Below, piece after piece: positions 1 through 7,207 of a stretch of DNA of 41,240 nucleotides (positions are counted from its first letter, which is position 1; every line of letters begins with the position of its first letter). Below the pieces are notes generated by a model, which did not search any database, was not told the DNA's origin, and worked only from the letters and a program-made list of their open reading frames with translations. The DNA comes from Pseudomonas tremae. GTDB lineage: Bacteria > Pseudomonadota > Gammaproteobacteria > Pseudomonadales > Pseudomonadaceae. Location of the stretch: assembly GCF_001401155.1 (NCBI RefSeq), contig NZ_LJRO01000313.1:132031-173270 (forward strand), read 5' to 3'. The position numbers were made by a program, and so were the translations under genes.

Positions 1-334
1 GATGCTTTTCCAGCAGGTGCTGGAAGTTCATGATCGTGGTGTCTTCAGGTATCGGGGCGCTTAAAGTCAGGCGTGCAAACTGGCGCATGGGCGTGGTTTC
101 GTAGAGCGCTTCTTCCATGGCCGGGTCGCTCAGGGAGAACCAGTTTTGCAGCAGATGAATGCGCAGCATGGTTTCCAGAGGATAAGGTTTTCTGCCACCG
201 CCAGCCTTGGGGTAGAACGGCTCGATAAGGTCCAGCAGACCTGTCCAGGGCACGACCTGATCCATCTCGGCGAGGAAGCGTTCGCGGCGTGTCTGCTTGC
301 GCTTGCCAGCATATTCGAAATCGGAAAAGCTCAT
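1..334 (-). CDS. IS5-family transposase, N-terminal part (runs off left edge)
   Basis: This is the N-terminal 111 or so residues of an IS5-group DDE transposase. The reading frame contains the family's conserved early blocks: MSFSDFEYAGKRKQTRRERF, then EMDQVVPW, IEPFYPKAGGGRKPYPLETM, LRIHLLQNWFSLSD and MNFQHLLEKH. No stop occurs before the window edge. Relatives usually start three codons further upstream (M-S-Q-M-S-F). Here that first codon is ATT at 341-343, so the second Met at 334 is used as the start. The catalytic DDE residues lie outside the window, so whether the transposase is active cannot be judged. Confidence 0.8.
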   Translation of the reverse strand, partial: MSFSDFEYAGKRKQTRRERFLAEMDQVVPWTGLLDLIEPFYPKAGGGRKPYPLETMLRIHLLQNWFSLSDPAMEEALYETTPMRQFARLTLSAPIPEDTTIMNFQHLLEKH

Positions 335-407
335 CTGGCTAATGGGCAGCTCGGATCAGGTGGTCAGGCGTATTTCATCAGATTTGGGGACTTGTTCGGA
401 GATTACC
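1..407 (-). mobile_element. IS5-family insertion sequence, one end (partial)
   Basis: The window opens inside an insertion sequence. A minus-strand transposase frame runs off the left edge, and its upstream side ends in a terminal-repeat-like sequence at 386-407 (minus strand GGTAATCTCCGAACAAGTCC...). The CGAACAAGTCCC core matches what I remember of the IS5 terminal repeat. The outer boundary is therefore placed at 407. The other end and the target duplication lie outside the window, so the exact boundary is inferred. The element stops 4 bp from the stop codon of the neighbouring MFS gene, so it abuts that gene without cutting it. Confidence 0.7.
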
Positions 408-411
408 TTGG

Positions 412-1605
412 TCAAGGAGGAGGAATCACAGCCTTTCCACGTGACCAACGAGCCATCCATACGAGCAACACCATCATCCCTACCGGGCAAGCCATGACCG
501 CCAACAATCCAATGTGAATGTCTGAATAATTTATGATGACACCCACCAACCAAGGGACAATACTACACCCCGCGTTGCCGATCGCTGTCAATACAGAGAA
601 CATTGTCGCCCCTCCCTGGGGGTAGGCATCAGCAGAAACAGCTAGCATCGTTGGCCAAAGGCAACTTCCCGAAAATCCTGCGGCAATAGCAGCAGCTATT
701 GCAATTACAGAGCTAGGCGGAAAACTGATTAGTATGAAAAGAACAGCAGTAACCGCGCAACACCCCAGCATCAGAGGAACTGGTGGGACGTGCTCTTGCA
801 AGACCGCAGCGACCATTCGGCCGAGTGCCATACCGACGGAAAATCCAGCCAGCGTAAAGCCACCAGCTTCTTTCGAGTACCCTAATCCTTGTTCGACGTA
901 GGTAGGCAGCCATTGTGAAAGCCCTGTTTCGGTTGCCCCACCTAAAAAGATGGCGATCAGACAAACGATAAAAAAGGGTTGCCGGATAAGCCCCGGCATC
1001 GAGTCCCGTTGCGTGTCTTCATCTATTAAGGGCGGCAAGGTCAAACGCAGAAACAGCAAAAAAGTAAATAAAGGCGCAGCCATCATTACGAGTGAAACAA
1101 TGCGCCACGAAATACCCCACCTCAGCGCGACACTGGCGATCAGCACTGCCCCCACAGCACCTACGCAGAAAAAAGCATGCAACCAGTTCATGGCTGCGCT
1201 ACGCCGATCTGGCTGCAGGGCCGCCACGATGGGGCTCAGGATCATGTCCAGTACACCGGCGCCAAAACCCATAACCGCAACGGCGAACAACAGAAAGTAG
1301 TAGGAAGGAGAGCAGGCGACTACTCCCAAACCGGCCATGGTGATCAGCAGACCGATGAGAATGAAAGCTATGGCGCTGCCACGGTCCGCCAAAGGCCCCG
1401 TAACCAGAATTGCAACGATGAAACTGAGAAACATGACAGCGGGAATTCTGCCAAGTTGCTCAGCTGTAAGCCCTGATGCTCCACCGAACGTATCACTGAA
1501 TGAAGTCAGGTATACCGGTAGGAAGTTAAGCGCCATGGCCAGACATGCCATGGCGGCGTAGCACGCATAAAGTGCGCGACTGTTTTGGCTGAATAGATTT
1601 TTCAT
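412..1605 (-). CDS. MFS transporter
   Basis: This is a 397-residue integral membrane protein of the major facilitator superfamily, with about 12 hydrophobic segments. A GPLADR loop between TM2 and TM3 resembles the MFS G-x-L-a-D-R signature, and a hydrophilic central loop lies near residues 195-210. It is the last gene of a five-gene minus-strand operon and begins 20 bp after the DUF1349 gene. The substrate cannot be read from the sequence. Its place beside three small-molecule enzymes suggests export of the product or uptake of the substrate (inference). An IS5-type element ends 4 bp beyond its stop codon. The length is normal for the family, so the gene seems intact. Confidence 0.85.
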   Translation of the reverse strand: MKNLFSQNSRALYACYAAMACLAMALNFLPVYLTSFSDTFGGASGLTAEQLGRIPAVMFLSFIVAILVTGPLADRGSAIAFILIGLLITMAGLGVVACSPSYYFLLFAVAVMGFGAGVLDMILSPIVAALQPDRRSAAMNWLHAFFCVGAVGAVLIASVALRWGISWRIVSLVMMAAPLFTFLLFLRLTLPPLIDEDTQRDSMPGLIRQPFFIVCLIAIFLGGATETGLSQWLPTYVEQGLGYSKEAGGFTLAGFSVGMALGRMVAAVLQEHVPPVPLMLGCCAVTAVLFILISFPPSSVIAIAAAIAAGFSGSCLWPTMLAVSADAYPQGGATMFSVLTAIGNAGCSIVPWLVGVIINYSDIHIGLLAVMACPVGMMVLLVWMARWSRGKAVIPPP

Positions 1606-1625
1606 TACTCACACGACTCTTTGAA

Positions 1626-2228
1626 TTAGAAACGGGAGGAGGTATGCGCATCCCACAGACATTCTGTCCACTCTATTTCCGAAAAGTGTGCGGCAAATGA
1701 CGAGTCACCGGGGCTACTCGCAAAGAACCCGAATTGAACCGTGGTATGTGCTTGAAACATATGAAACATCCGCATCATATTAAAGATTTTTCCGTCAGCG
1801 GAATGCTCGAGCAGAAAATCGTTGCCCCTGCGACTAAGTCGGTAGTACATAGTCTGCGTAACACGATCAAGATTGGTCATTGCCCAATCCGAAAACCCGT
1901 TATTCGTGACCACCGAAAAAAGCTGCTGATAGCCATTACTCTGATATTCGATCCCGCTTTTCATCCAGTTATTATCATCTATATAGATCAACATTCCACA
2001 CTGATCAAAAAACATATTGGATTCAAACGCGACCTTAGATTTCAGCGTCCAGAAACGTTCCTCGCTGCGCATCACAATACCCGGAGCATTACTGTATTCA
2101 AGACCATAATAGGTACCCCGCCAAAAGTCAGTATCAGGTGACGTATGGATGACGAGTTCATTTTCGGTAATCGAGAAATTCTCAGGAGTGTTAATCCAGT
2201 TCAGCTCGGAAAAGTTGAGTTTTTTCAT
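1626..2228 (-). CDS. DUF1349 domain protein (concanavalin A-like fold)
   Basis: This 200-residue soluble protein has no signal peptide. It starts MKKLNFSELNW, and blocks such as TSPDTDFWRGTYYG, DQCGMLIYIDDNNWMKSGIE and FGFFASSPGD match the DUF1349 family, which has a ConA-like lectin/glucanase fold. Members are mostly uncharacterised; some are thought to bind or act on carbohydrates. The start at 2228 lies one base after the HAD stop codon, so the two genes are probably translationally coupled. A longer frame reaching 2261 would overlap the HAD gene and is not preferred. Its role in the cluster is unknown; a sugar-like intermediate would fit (inference). Confidence 0.8.
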   Translation of the reverse strand: MKKLNFSELNWINTPENFSITENELVIHTSPDTDFWRGTYYGLEYSNAPGIVMRSEERFWTLKSKVAFESNMFFDQCGMLIYIDDNNWMKSGIEYQSNGYQQLFSVVTNNGFSDWAMTNLDRVTQTMYYRLSRRGNDFLLEHSADGKIFNMMRMFHMFQAHTTVQFGFFASSPGDSSFAAHFSEIEWTECLWDAHTSSRF

Positions 2229-2229
2229 A

Positions 2230-2883
2230 CTATTTTTCTGCAAACCATTGCTTGATGTCATAATGATTATTGGCGATCAGATCAGCAGCGCTCAGATCCT
2301 GCTGCAATGAGCTGGGATGACGCAAACCTATACAAAACATATGGGCGGCCTTCGCAGCGGTAACACCGTGATGGGAGTCTTCAATAACCAGACATGCACG
2401 AGGTGACACTCCAAGTCCCTTGGCCGCCGTAAGAAAAATCTCCGGATTCGGTTTACTCTCTTTAACATCAGTACCACAAATAACCTCTTTGAAAAATCGA
2501 CGCAATTTCGTTTTCTTCAATATAAGCTCGACCAAATTACGTGGAGACGAAGAGGCTACGGCACAGGGCACTCCGGTATGCTCAAGTAAATTGAGAAGCG
2601 CCTCCACGCCAGGCATGGATTGAAACGATTCAAAACTGATTGAGCGCATTAATTGCTGTTGATGCTGTGCCATCAGGTGGTCGATGGATTCAGTGAGCGC
2701 GTACTCATTTTTAATCGTGCTCCACATGTAGTGCTGTGTAGTTCCCAAAAAACGTGACAGATCTTTTTCATTAAGGGTCACGCCGTAGCGCAAACAGGAA
2801 CTCTTTTCCTGCTCCATATAAAGGGGCTCACTGTCAACCAGAACTCCATCCATATCAAAAATAACAGCCCCTATCGCCTGCAT
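2230..2883 (-). CDS. HAD-superfamily phosphatase (beta-phosphoglucomutase-like)
   Basis: This is a 217-residue haloacid dehalogenase-like hydrolase that would remove phosphate from a small phosphorylated metabolite or isomerise a sugar phosphate. Motif I is DMDGVLVDSE, with the nucleophile and acid/base aspartates at D10 and D12. Motif II is in VASSSPRN, the motif III lysine is in KESKPNPEIF, and motif IV is VIEDSHHGV. The substrate is unknown. Its start overlaps the stop of the reductase gene by one base (TGATG), which is typical of coupled translation. Because a RibD-type reductase precedes it, dephosphorylation of a ribitylamino-pyrimidine-like phosphate is a reasonable guess, but no more than that. 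Confidence 0.87.
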   Translation of the reverse strand: MQAIGAVIFDMDGVLVDSEPLYMEQEKSSCLRYGVTLNEKDLSRFLGTTQHYMWSTIKNEYALTESIDHLMAQHQQQLMRSISFESFQSMPGVEALLNLLEHTGVPCAVASSSPRNLVELILKKTKLRRFFKEVICGTDVKESKPNPEIFLTAAKGLGVSPRACLVIEDSHHGVTAAKAAHMFCIGLRHPSSLQQDLSAADLIANNHYDIKQWFAEK

Positions 2884-3557
2884 CAGTATGGGCTCCGATT
2901 GTTCGATTCGCGCTTGAAGTGCATGAGATTGTAATGGGGGCGTGCTTCTAAAGCATACAGCGTAAACGAATTGGCCATGTTGATATCCCGATACCCCACC
3001 CCGTCAACAAGCGTTGCAGTTGCCGCACCACCTATGATGATAGGCACCTGCATGAGTATAATTTCATCTACCAGATCGAGATTGAATACCTGCCAGTTCA
3101 GGTGGCCACCGCCCTCAACCATGATGTGGTTTATTCCGCGCGCCTCCAGCATAGGGAAAAGTCGTGTAAAGTCGACATGCTTTGCACCGACAAAGAGCAC
3201 CTCCTTTCCACAAGCACGGATATGTTTGACCATTTCATGATCACGAGCCTGTTCGGTAGTTGCGATAATAGTTTTCTCTGGTGATTTGAAAATACTGGCG
3301 GAAGTAGGCAGATCTAAGGAGGTGGTGGGAATGATACGTATTGGGTTACGACCCGACTCATAGCGATTGGTCAATTGTGGATCATCAGTAACAATTGTAT
3401 TGCGCCCTACCATGATTGCGTCGACTTCGCCGCGGAATTTATGGATAAAACGCATATCATCATCATCAAAGTTCTGAAACAACGGCTTGCTGGATGCGCC
3501 TTCGCCCATCGTCAACTTGCCATCAATTGATATCTGACTGAATACAGTAACTTTCAT
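2883..3557 (-). CDS. RibD C-terminal-type (dihydrofolate reductase-like) NADPH reductase
   Basis: This 224-residue protein consists of a RibD_C domain only. That fold reduces the ribosylamino-pyrimidine phosphate in riboflavin synthesis and is shared with DHFR. Visible blocks are FSQISIDGKL at the N-terminus, VGRNTIVTDDPQLT (residues about 52-65), the IMVEGGGHLN nucleotide-binding region and VPIIIGG. The deaminase half of full RibD is absent, so it is not the housekeeping riboflavin enzyme. It is probably a specialised paralogue acting on a related pyrimidine or pteridine (inference). The ATG at 3557 follows an AAAGGAATCAAT leader. That Shine-Dalgarno motif is the last copy of the 8-bp tandem repeat at 3562-3606. 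Confidence 0.85.
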   Translation of the reverse strand: MKVTVFSQISIDGKLTMGEGASSKPLFQNFDDDDMRFIHKFRGEVDAIMVGRNTIVTDDPQLTNRYESGRNPIRIIPTTSLDLPTSASIFKSPEKTIIATTEQARDHEMVKHIRACGKEVLFVGAKHVDFTRLFPMLEARGINHIMVEGGGHLNWQVFNLDLVDEIILMQVPIIIGGAATATLVDGVGYRDINMANSFTLYALEARPHYNLMHFKRESNNRSPY

Positions 3558-3561
3558 ATTG

Positions 3562-3606
3562 ATTCCTTTATTCCTTTATTCCTTTATTACTTTATTACTT
3601 TATTCC
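3562..3606 (-). repeat. 8-bp tandem repeat carrying repeated Shine-Dalgarno motifs
   Basis: On the plus strand ATTCCTTT occurs three times, ATTACTTT twice, then a partial ATTCC: 5.6 octamer units. On the coding (minus) strand the leader reads as repeated AATAAAGG-type units, so the three proximal copies each give AAAGGAAT. The last one sits at ideal ribosome-binding distance, about 6 nt from the reductase ATG at 3557. Gain or loss of a unit would change how many Shine-Dalgarno copies precede the gene and how they are spaced. Confidence 0.9.
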
Positions 3607-3634
3607 GCTCGTATCATACAGAGGAAATTGCGTA

Positions 3635-4657
3635 TTAAAGATAAGCGAGATTTGGTGTGAATACGCTTTTTATATTGGGAGCGGAAGCATCGTTCAGAAG
3701 TGCATCGAAAACCTCCGAGTGATTTTCTAGTACGTAGCGATGCGTTACCAGCCGCCCTAGCTCAGGAAGTTTTTGCACAAGACGAATTGCTCTAGGAAAG
3801 TGCTGATTGTATTCTCCAGCAGAAATAATACTGATAGCGTTAACCAGGAAGTACTTTACAGGCAGCATGTAATGATAGTCACTATCAAATCCAAAAAGTA
3901 CAATTCTCCCACCGCGACCGATGTAGCGTGAAGCTGTATCGATCTGATTACCGACAGTATCGATAACAACATCAAACTTTTCTTGGTGCTGCATCTGCAA
4001 CTCAAGATCATCGGCATGTATAACATCAAGACTTTGTGAGCGGCCGAACTGTATGCGATGTGTGTTTCGATCAGTGGCGAGCGTGTCAACTCCCATTGAG
4101 CGCAGAACGATCTGCGCAATCAGACTCATAGGGCCAGACCCTAGGATCAACACACGCTCTCCCGCTCGAATGAACGCCTGGTCTATATTATTCAGAATGC
4201 AGGCAACAGGCTCAACCAACACACCAGCTGCCCAGCTCGTATCGTCTGGCAATTGATACACAAAACGCTCACGAGTAACGAAGCGCTCGGCAAAAGTTCC
4301 ATGTTTGTTGACACCTGCGATATCCAACCCAGCGTTCACCCCCCCATTGCATAGGTGCGTTTTAGCAAGACGGCAAGGTTCGCAAACGCCACAGTATTCG
4401 TTGGGATCAACAACCACCCGCATCCCTTTTTGTAGGTGTACTACACCCTTACCTACATCGATAATAATGCCAACTGCTTCGTGCCCGCGTATAATGCCCA
4501 CCTCTCCACCTTCACGGCCCGACAATACCGCCAGATCAGTTCCGCATATACCTGATAGCACGATATCGATTTCTACGCCGTCAGGAGCAAGCATGACAGG
4601 ATCCTTGCAATCCACAAGTTCAAGCCTCTGGTTATCCATTAAGCCCAGTGCTTTCAT
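3635..4657 (-). CDS. Zinc-dependent medium-chain alcohol/polyol dehydrogenase
   Basis: This 340-residue MDR-family dehydrogenase would oxidise a secondary alcohol or polyol using NAD(P). The catalytic zinc site is seen at C38 (SGICGTD) and H59-E60 (GHEAVG). The structural zinc cysteines are C89, C92, C95 and C103 (CGVCEPC...C). The Rossmann motif is LILGSGPMSL. Family resemblance is to sorbitol/threonine dehydrogenase-like proteins, but the substrate is not evident. It is the first gene of the five-gene operon; 77 bp containing the octamer repeat separate it from the reductase gene. The start at 4657 has only a distant GGAG about 13 nt upstream. Confidence 0.87.
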   Translation of the reverse strand: MKALGLMDNQRLELVDCKDPVMLAPDGVEIDIVLSGICGTDLAVLSGREGGEVGIIRGHEAVGIIIDVGKGVVHLQKGMRVVVDPNEYCGVCEPCRLAKTHLCNGGVNAGLDIAGVNKHGTFAERFVTRERFVYQLPDDTSWAAGVLVEPVACILNNIDQAFIRAGERVLILGSGPMSLIAQIVLRSMGVDTLATDRNTHRIQFGRSQSLDVIHADDLELQMQHQEKFDVVIDTVGNQIDTASRYIGRGGRIVLFGFDSDYHYMLPVKYFLVNAISIISAGEYNQHFPRAIRLVQKLPELGRLVTHRYVLENHSEVFDALLNDASAPNIKSVFTPNLAYL

Positions 4658-5296
4658 AAGTTGATAATCACTCCATTTCTACCAGGAAAACATTAGCCAT
4701 AAAGCGCTTGTGCTGCCAAACCTGCAGCAACGCTTAGCCTTAAGCAATGTTGGTGTCTGCCCAACTATCTCTGTCCCAAACCGACAAAATTCGCGCACGT
4801 GAGTGGATGTTTTTCCAGTTTTGGTTCCAAATTTTTCGCGCATCGCCTCCCTGCTGCCCAGTTCCCCATACAAACGGGTTGATTTTTCAGCCCCTCTCCT
4901 CACAGGCGCAATGAAGCAGGCTGAGGCAATCAAAGCCCCAAAGAGCCGAAATGGTCTGAAGCAAATGGCAAGGCGAAGGGTTTGAATGGAACGGGGAATA
5001 AGGGTAAGTGCCTTACCCGAAAAGGCCGGCGGGCCCGCCGGAAATGGATGCCGAAAGGGCTAGAAAGGCAGCTTTGCACGAATTGAATTTTACAAAAAAC
5101 CATCCTAAACAAGCACTTGGACACTACATTTTCTTCGGCAAGCATGGCAACATCGGTTCGCTGACACTGTTTGGATCCCAACCATTCAGGTGGCGGCTGA
5201 TGTACTTAACCTTTCCAGGATGGATATGGGTTTCGACTTGTCACGCTGAGCCCTATAGAGCAAAAGGCCCACCATGACTTCATCATGGGTGCCTCA
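4658..5296. other. Gene-poor stretch between the cargo operon and the relaxase gene
   Basis: I find no convincing gene here. Short open frames exist on both strands (for example 4803-4985 plus and 4679-4933 minus), but none shows a recognisable domain or good start signals. The promoter of the dehydrogenase operon must lie in the left part, and that of the relaxase in the right part. For the latter, a weak candidate is TTCGAC (5232-5237), 16 bp, TATAGA (5254-5259). Two perfect hairpins at 5002-5041 stand out and are listed separately. Confidence 0.6.
5002..5041. other. Two adjacent perfect inverted repeats; possible oriT or regulatory hairpins
   Basis: The first is GGGTAAG-TGC-CTTACCC at 5002-5018. 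Seven bases later comes CCGGCGGGCCCGCCGG at 5026-5041, a perfect 16-bp palindrome. Neither is followed by a T-run on either strand, so simple Rho-independent terminators are unlikely. They lie about 260 bp upstream of a MobH relaxase gene, a common place for a transfer origin or a regulator site. The sequence shows only the dyads; the oriT reading is inference. Confidence 0.4.
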
Positions 5297-7207
5297 ATGC
5301 TTAGTTTCTTTCAGCGAAGAAAAACATCGCCAACCACGCTCTCCAATGCTGCTGCAGGGTTTATAAAACCCGAGTCTTCCGACGCGTTACTGTCTACTCC
5401 CCGACGGCGTCAGCTCATTGAAAACATTTGGCAGAGAACGTCCCTGCCCCGCGCGCAGTTCGATACGCTATACGTGCAGGCATTCAAGAGCTACGCAGCC
5501 TTGGTGCAGCATCTCCCTGCCTCGGAGAATCATCACCATGCCTATCATGGTGGCATGCTGGATCACGGTCTTGAAATCGTCGCCTACGCACTGAAGATTC
5601 GGCAAATGTATCTGCTGCCAATCGGAGCTCCGCCCGAGTCACAGGCTGCCCAGTCCGAAGCGTGGTCTGCAGCATCGGCTTATGGTGCGCTCGTCCATGA
5701 CCTGGGCAAGATTGCGGTAGACGTCAAGGTTGAACTGGCAGACGGCACGACCTGGCATCCATGGCATGGGCCACTGGATCAGCCATACCGATTAAAGTAC
5801 GTGAAAGGTCGGGACTACCGGTTGCATGGAGCTGCTTCGTCGCTGATCTACGCGAATGTCATTCCGGCGAAGGCCCTGGACTGGCTCAGCGGGTTTCCCG
5901 AGCTCTGGACCCAACTGGTGTTCGCGTTCGCAGGGCAATATGAGCATGCCGACATCCTGGGAGAAATTGTCTCACAGGCGGATCAGGCATCGGTGGCGCA
6001 AGAACTCGGCGGCAATCCGGGTCGGGCAATGTCAGCGCCTAAACAATCCATTCAGCGACAGCTGGCCGAAGGCTTGAGGATGCTCATCTCTGAGAAATTC
6101 AAGCTGAACCAGCCCGATGGTCCTTCAGACGGCTGGCTGACGCAGGACGGCTTGTGGCTTGTCAGCAAGCCTGCGGTAGACCAGCTCAGGGCTCATCTGC
6201 TGTCACAGGGCATTGAGCACATTCCGACGTCCAATGCCCCCATGTTCAATCTGCTCCAGGATCAGGCAATCATTCAGCCTAATGGAGAGGGAAAAGCCAT
6301 TTGGAAGGCCAGCATCGACAATGGTCGAGGCTGGAAGAACACGCTCACGGTACTGAAAATCGCGCCGGCATTGATCTGGCCGAACGCTACCGAAAGACCA
6401 GAGGCGTATACCGGCACCCTTACGGTGGAAGCCGCAGGACCGGTGGAAGAAGTCGAGCAAGCGCTTGTGGGAGCCGCCGAACCACTAACGGTAGATAACA
6501 ACAAGAAGATACCTGCCGCGGTCAATCAGACGGCGCAGCAATCCTCGCAGAAACAAGCACCGGCACCAGTAAAAGATTTTGATGCGCTGGATGAGCTGCT
6601 CGATCTATTTCCCGATCCAGTACCAACTGCACCAGTGCAAAGTAGCCCGGAGAGCACTGACGACGACCAGATCCCCTTTTCTCTTCCAACCAAACCACCT
6701 GCACGGCTTAGTCAGCCCAAGCAGGCTGAGGCTGACATCCCCGTTTTTGAGACAACTCCAGCAACAGACACTGCCAAGAACTCGACTGACTCGGCCCCGA
6801 ATCATGGCACCAACTTCCTCACCTGGCTGAAGGGCGGTGTGATCTCTCACCGGATCATCATCAATGACGCCAAAGCGCGTGTACATACCGTGGACAGCAC
6901 GGCGTTTCTGGTCAGTCCGGATATCTTCAAACGTTACGCGCTTGAGCATCCGGCGATTGAGCACGAGGCGAAAGAGCGCGATCTCGAAGCCTGGCAATTG
7001 GTCCAGCGATCTTTTGAGAAGCTGAAAAAACATCGGAAGACGCCCGCAGGCCTGAACATCTGGACATGCCTGGTCAAAGGACCGCGCAAAAGCAAGCAAC
7101 TGCGGGGCTATCTGCTCCTAGAGCCCACCGACGTCTTCAGTGAAGTGCCCTACGATAACCCTGTGGTCAGCTTGGCGGACTTGGCAGATAAGGAAGCATC
7201 TGAATGA
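5297..7207 (+). CDS. MobH-family relaxase of an ICE (TraI_2 domain protein)
   Basis: This 636-residue protein starts MLSFFQRR, as I recall for relatives from Pseudomonas ICEs of the PAPI-1/pKLC102/PPHGI-1 kind. An in-frame ATG four codons upstream, at 5285, is possible but less like the family. MobH relaxases nick oriT and pilot the strand during conjugation using an HD-hydrolase-type metal centre. The histidine block ENHHHAYHGGMLDHGLE (residues about 78-93) and LVHDLGK (H134-D135) are visible. A Pro/Gln-rich linker spans roughly residues 400-520. The conserved C-terminal TraI_2 region (FLTWLKGGVISHRIIIND, then GLNIWTCLVKGPRKSKQLRG) follows. The stop overlaps the integrase start (ATGA), placing both genes in one transcription unit next to the tRNA genes. 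Confidence 0.88.
   Translation: MLSFFQRRKTSPTTLSNAAAGFIKPESSDALLSTPRRRQLIENIWQRTSLPRAQFDTLYVQAFKSYAALVQHLPASENHHHAYHGGMLDHGLEIVAYALKIRQMYLLPIGAPPESQAAQSEAWSAASAYGALVHDLGKIAVDVKVELADGTTWHPWHGPLDQPYRLKYVKGRDYRLHGAASSLIYANVIPAKALDWLSGFPELWTQLVFAFAGQYEHADILGEIVSQADQASVAQELGGNPGRAMSAPKQSIQRQLAEGLRMLISEKFKLNQPDGPSDGWLTQDGLWLVSKPAVDQLRAHLLSQGIEHIPTSNAPMFNLLQDQAIIQPNGEGKAIWKASIDNGRGWKNTLTVLKIAPALIWPNATERPEAYTGTLTVEAAGPVEEVEQALVGAAEPLTVDNNKKIPAAVNQTAQQSSQKQAPAPVKDFDALDELLDLFPDPVPTAPVQSSPESTDDDQIPFSLPTKPPARLSQPKQAEADIPVFETTPATDTAKNSTDSAPNHGTNFLTWLKGGVISHRIIINDAKARVHTVDSTAFLVSPDIFKRYALEHPAIEHEAKERDLEAWQLVQRSFEKLKKHRKTPAGLNIWTCLVKGPRKSKQLRGYLLLEPTDVFSEVPYDNPVVSLADLADKEASE

Noticed and set aside
146..517. 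Plus-strand frame opposite the IS5 transposase
   Set aside because: It is antisense to a transposase with a clear family match and crosses the IS end into the MFS gene.
3562..3606. Octamer repeat as a small CRISPR-like array
   Set aside because: The units are contiguous, only 8 bp long and have no spacers; it is a simple tandem repeat.
4679..5277. Short frames at 4679-4933 (-), 4803-4985 (+), 4930-5181 (-) and 5008-5277 (+)
   Set aside because: They overlap each other, have no recognisable domain and no clear ribosome-binding sites, and one spans the twin hairpins.
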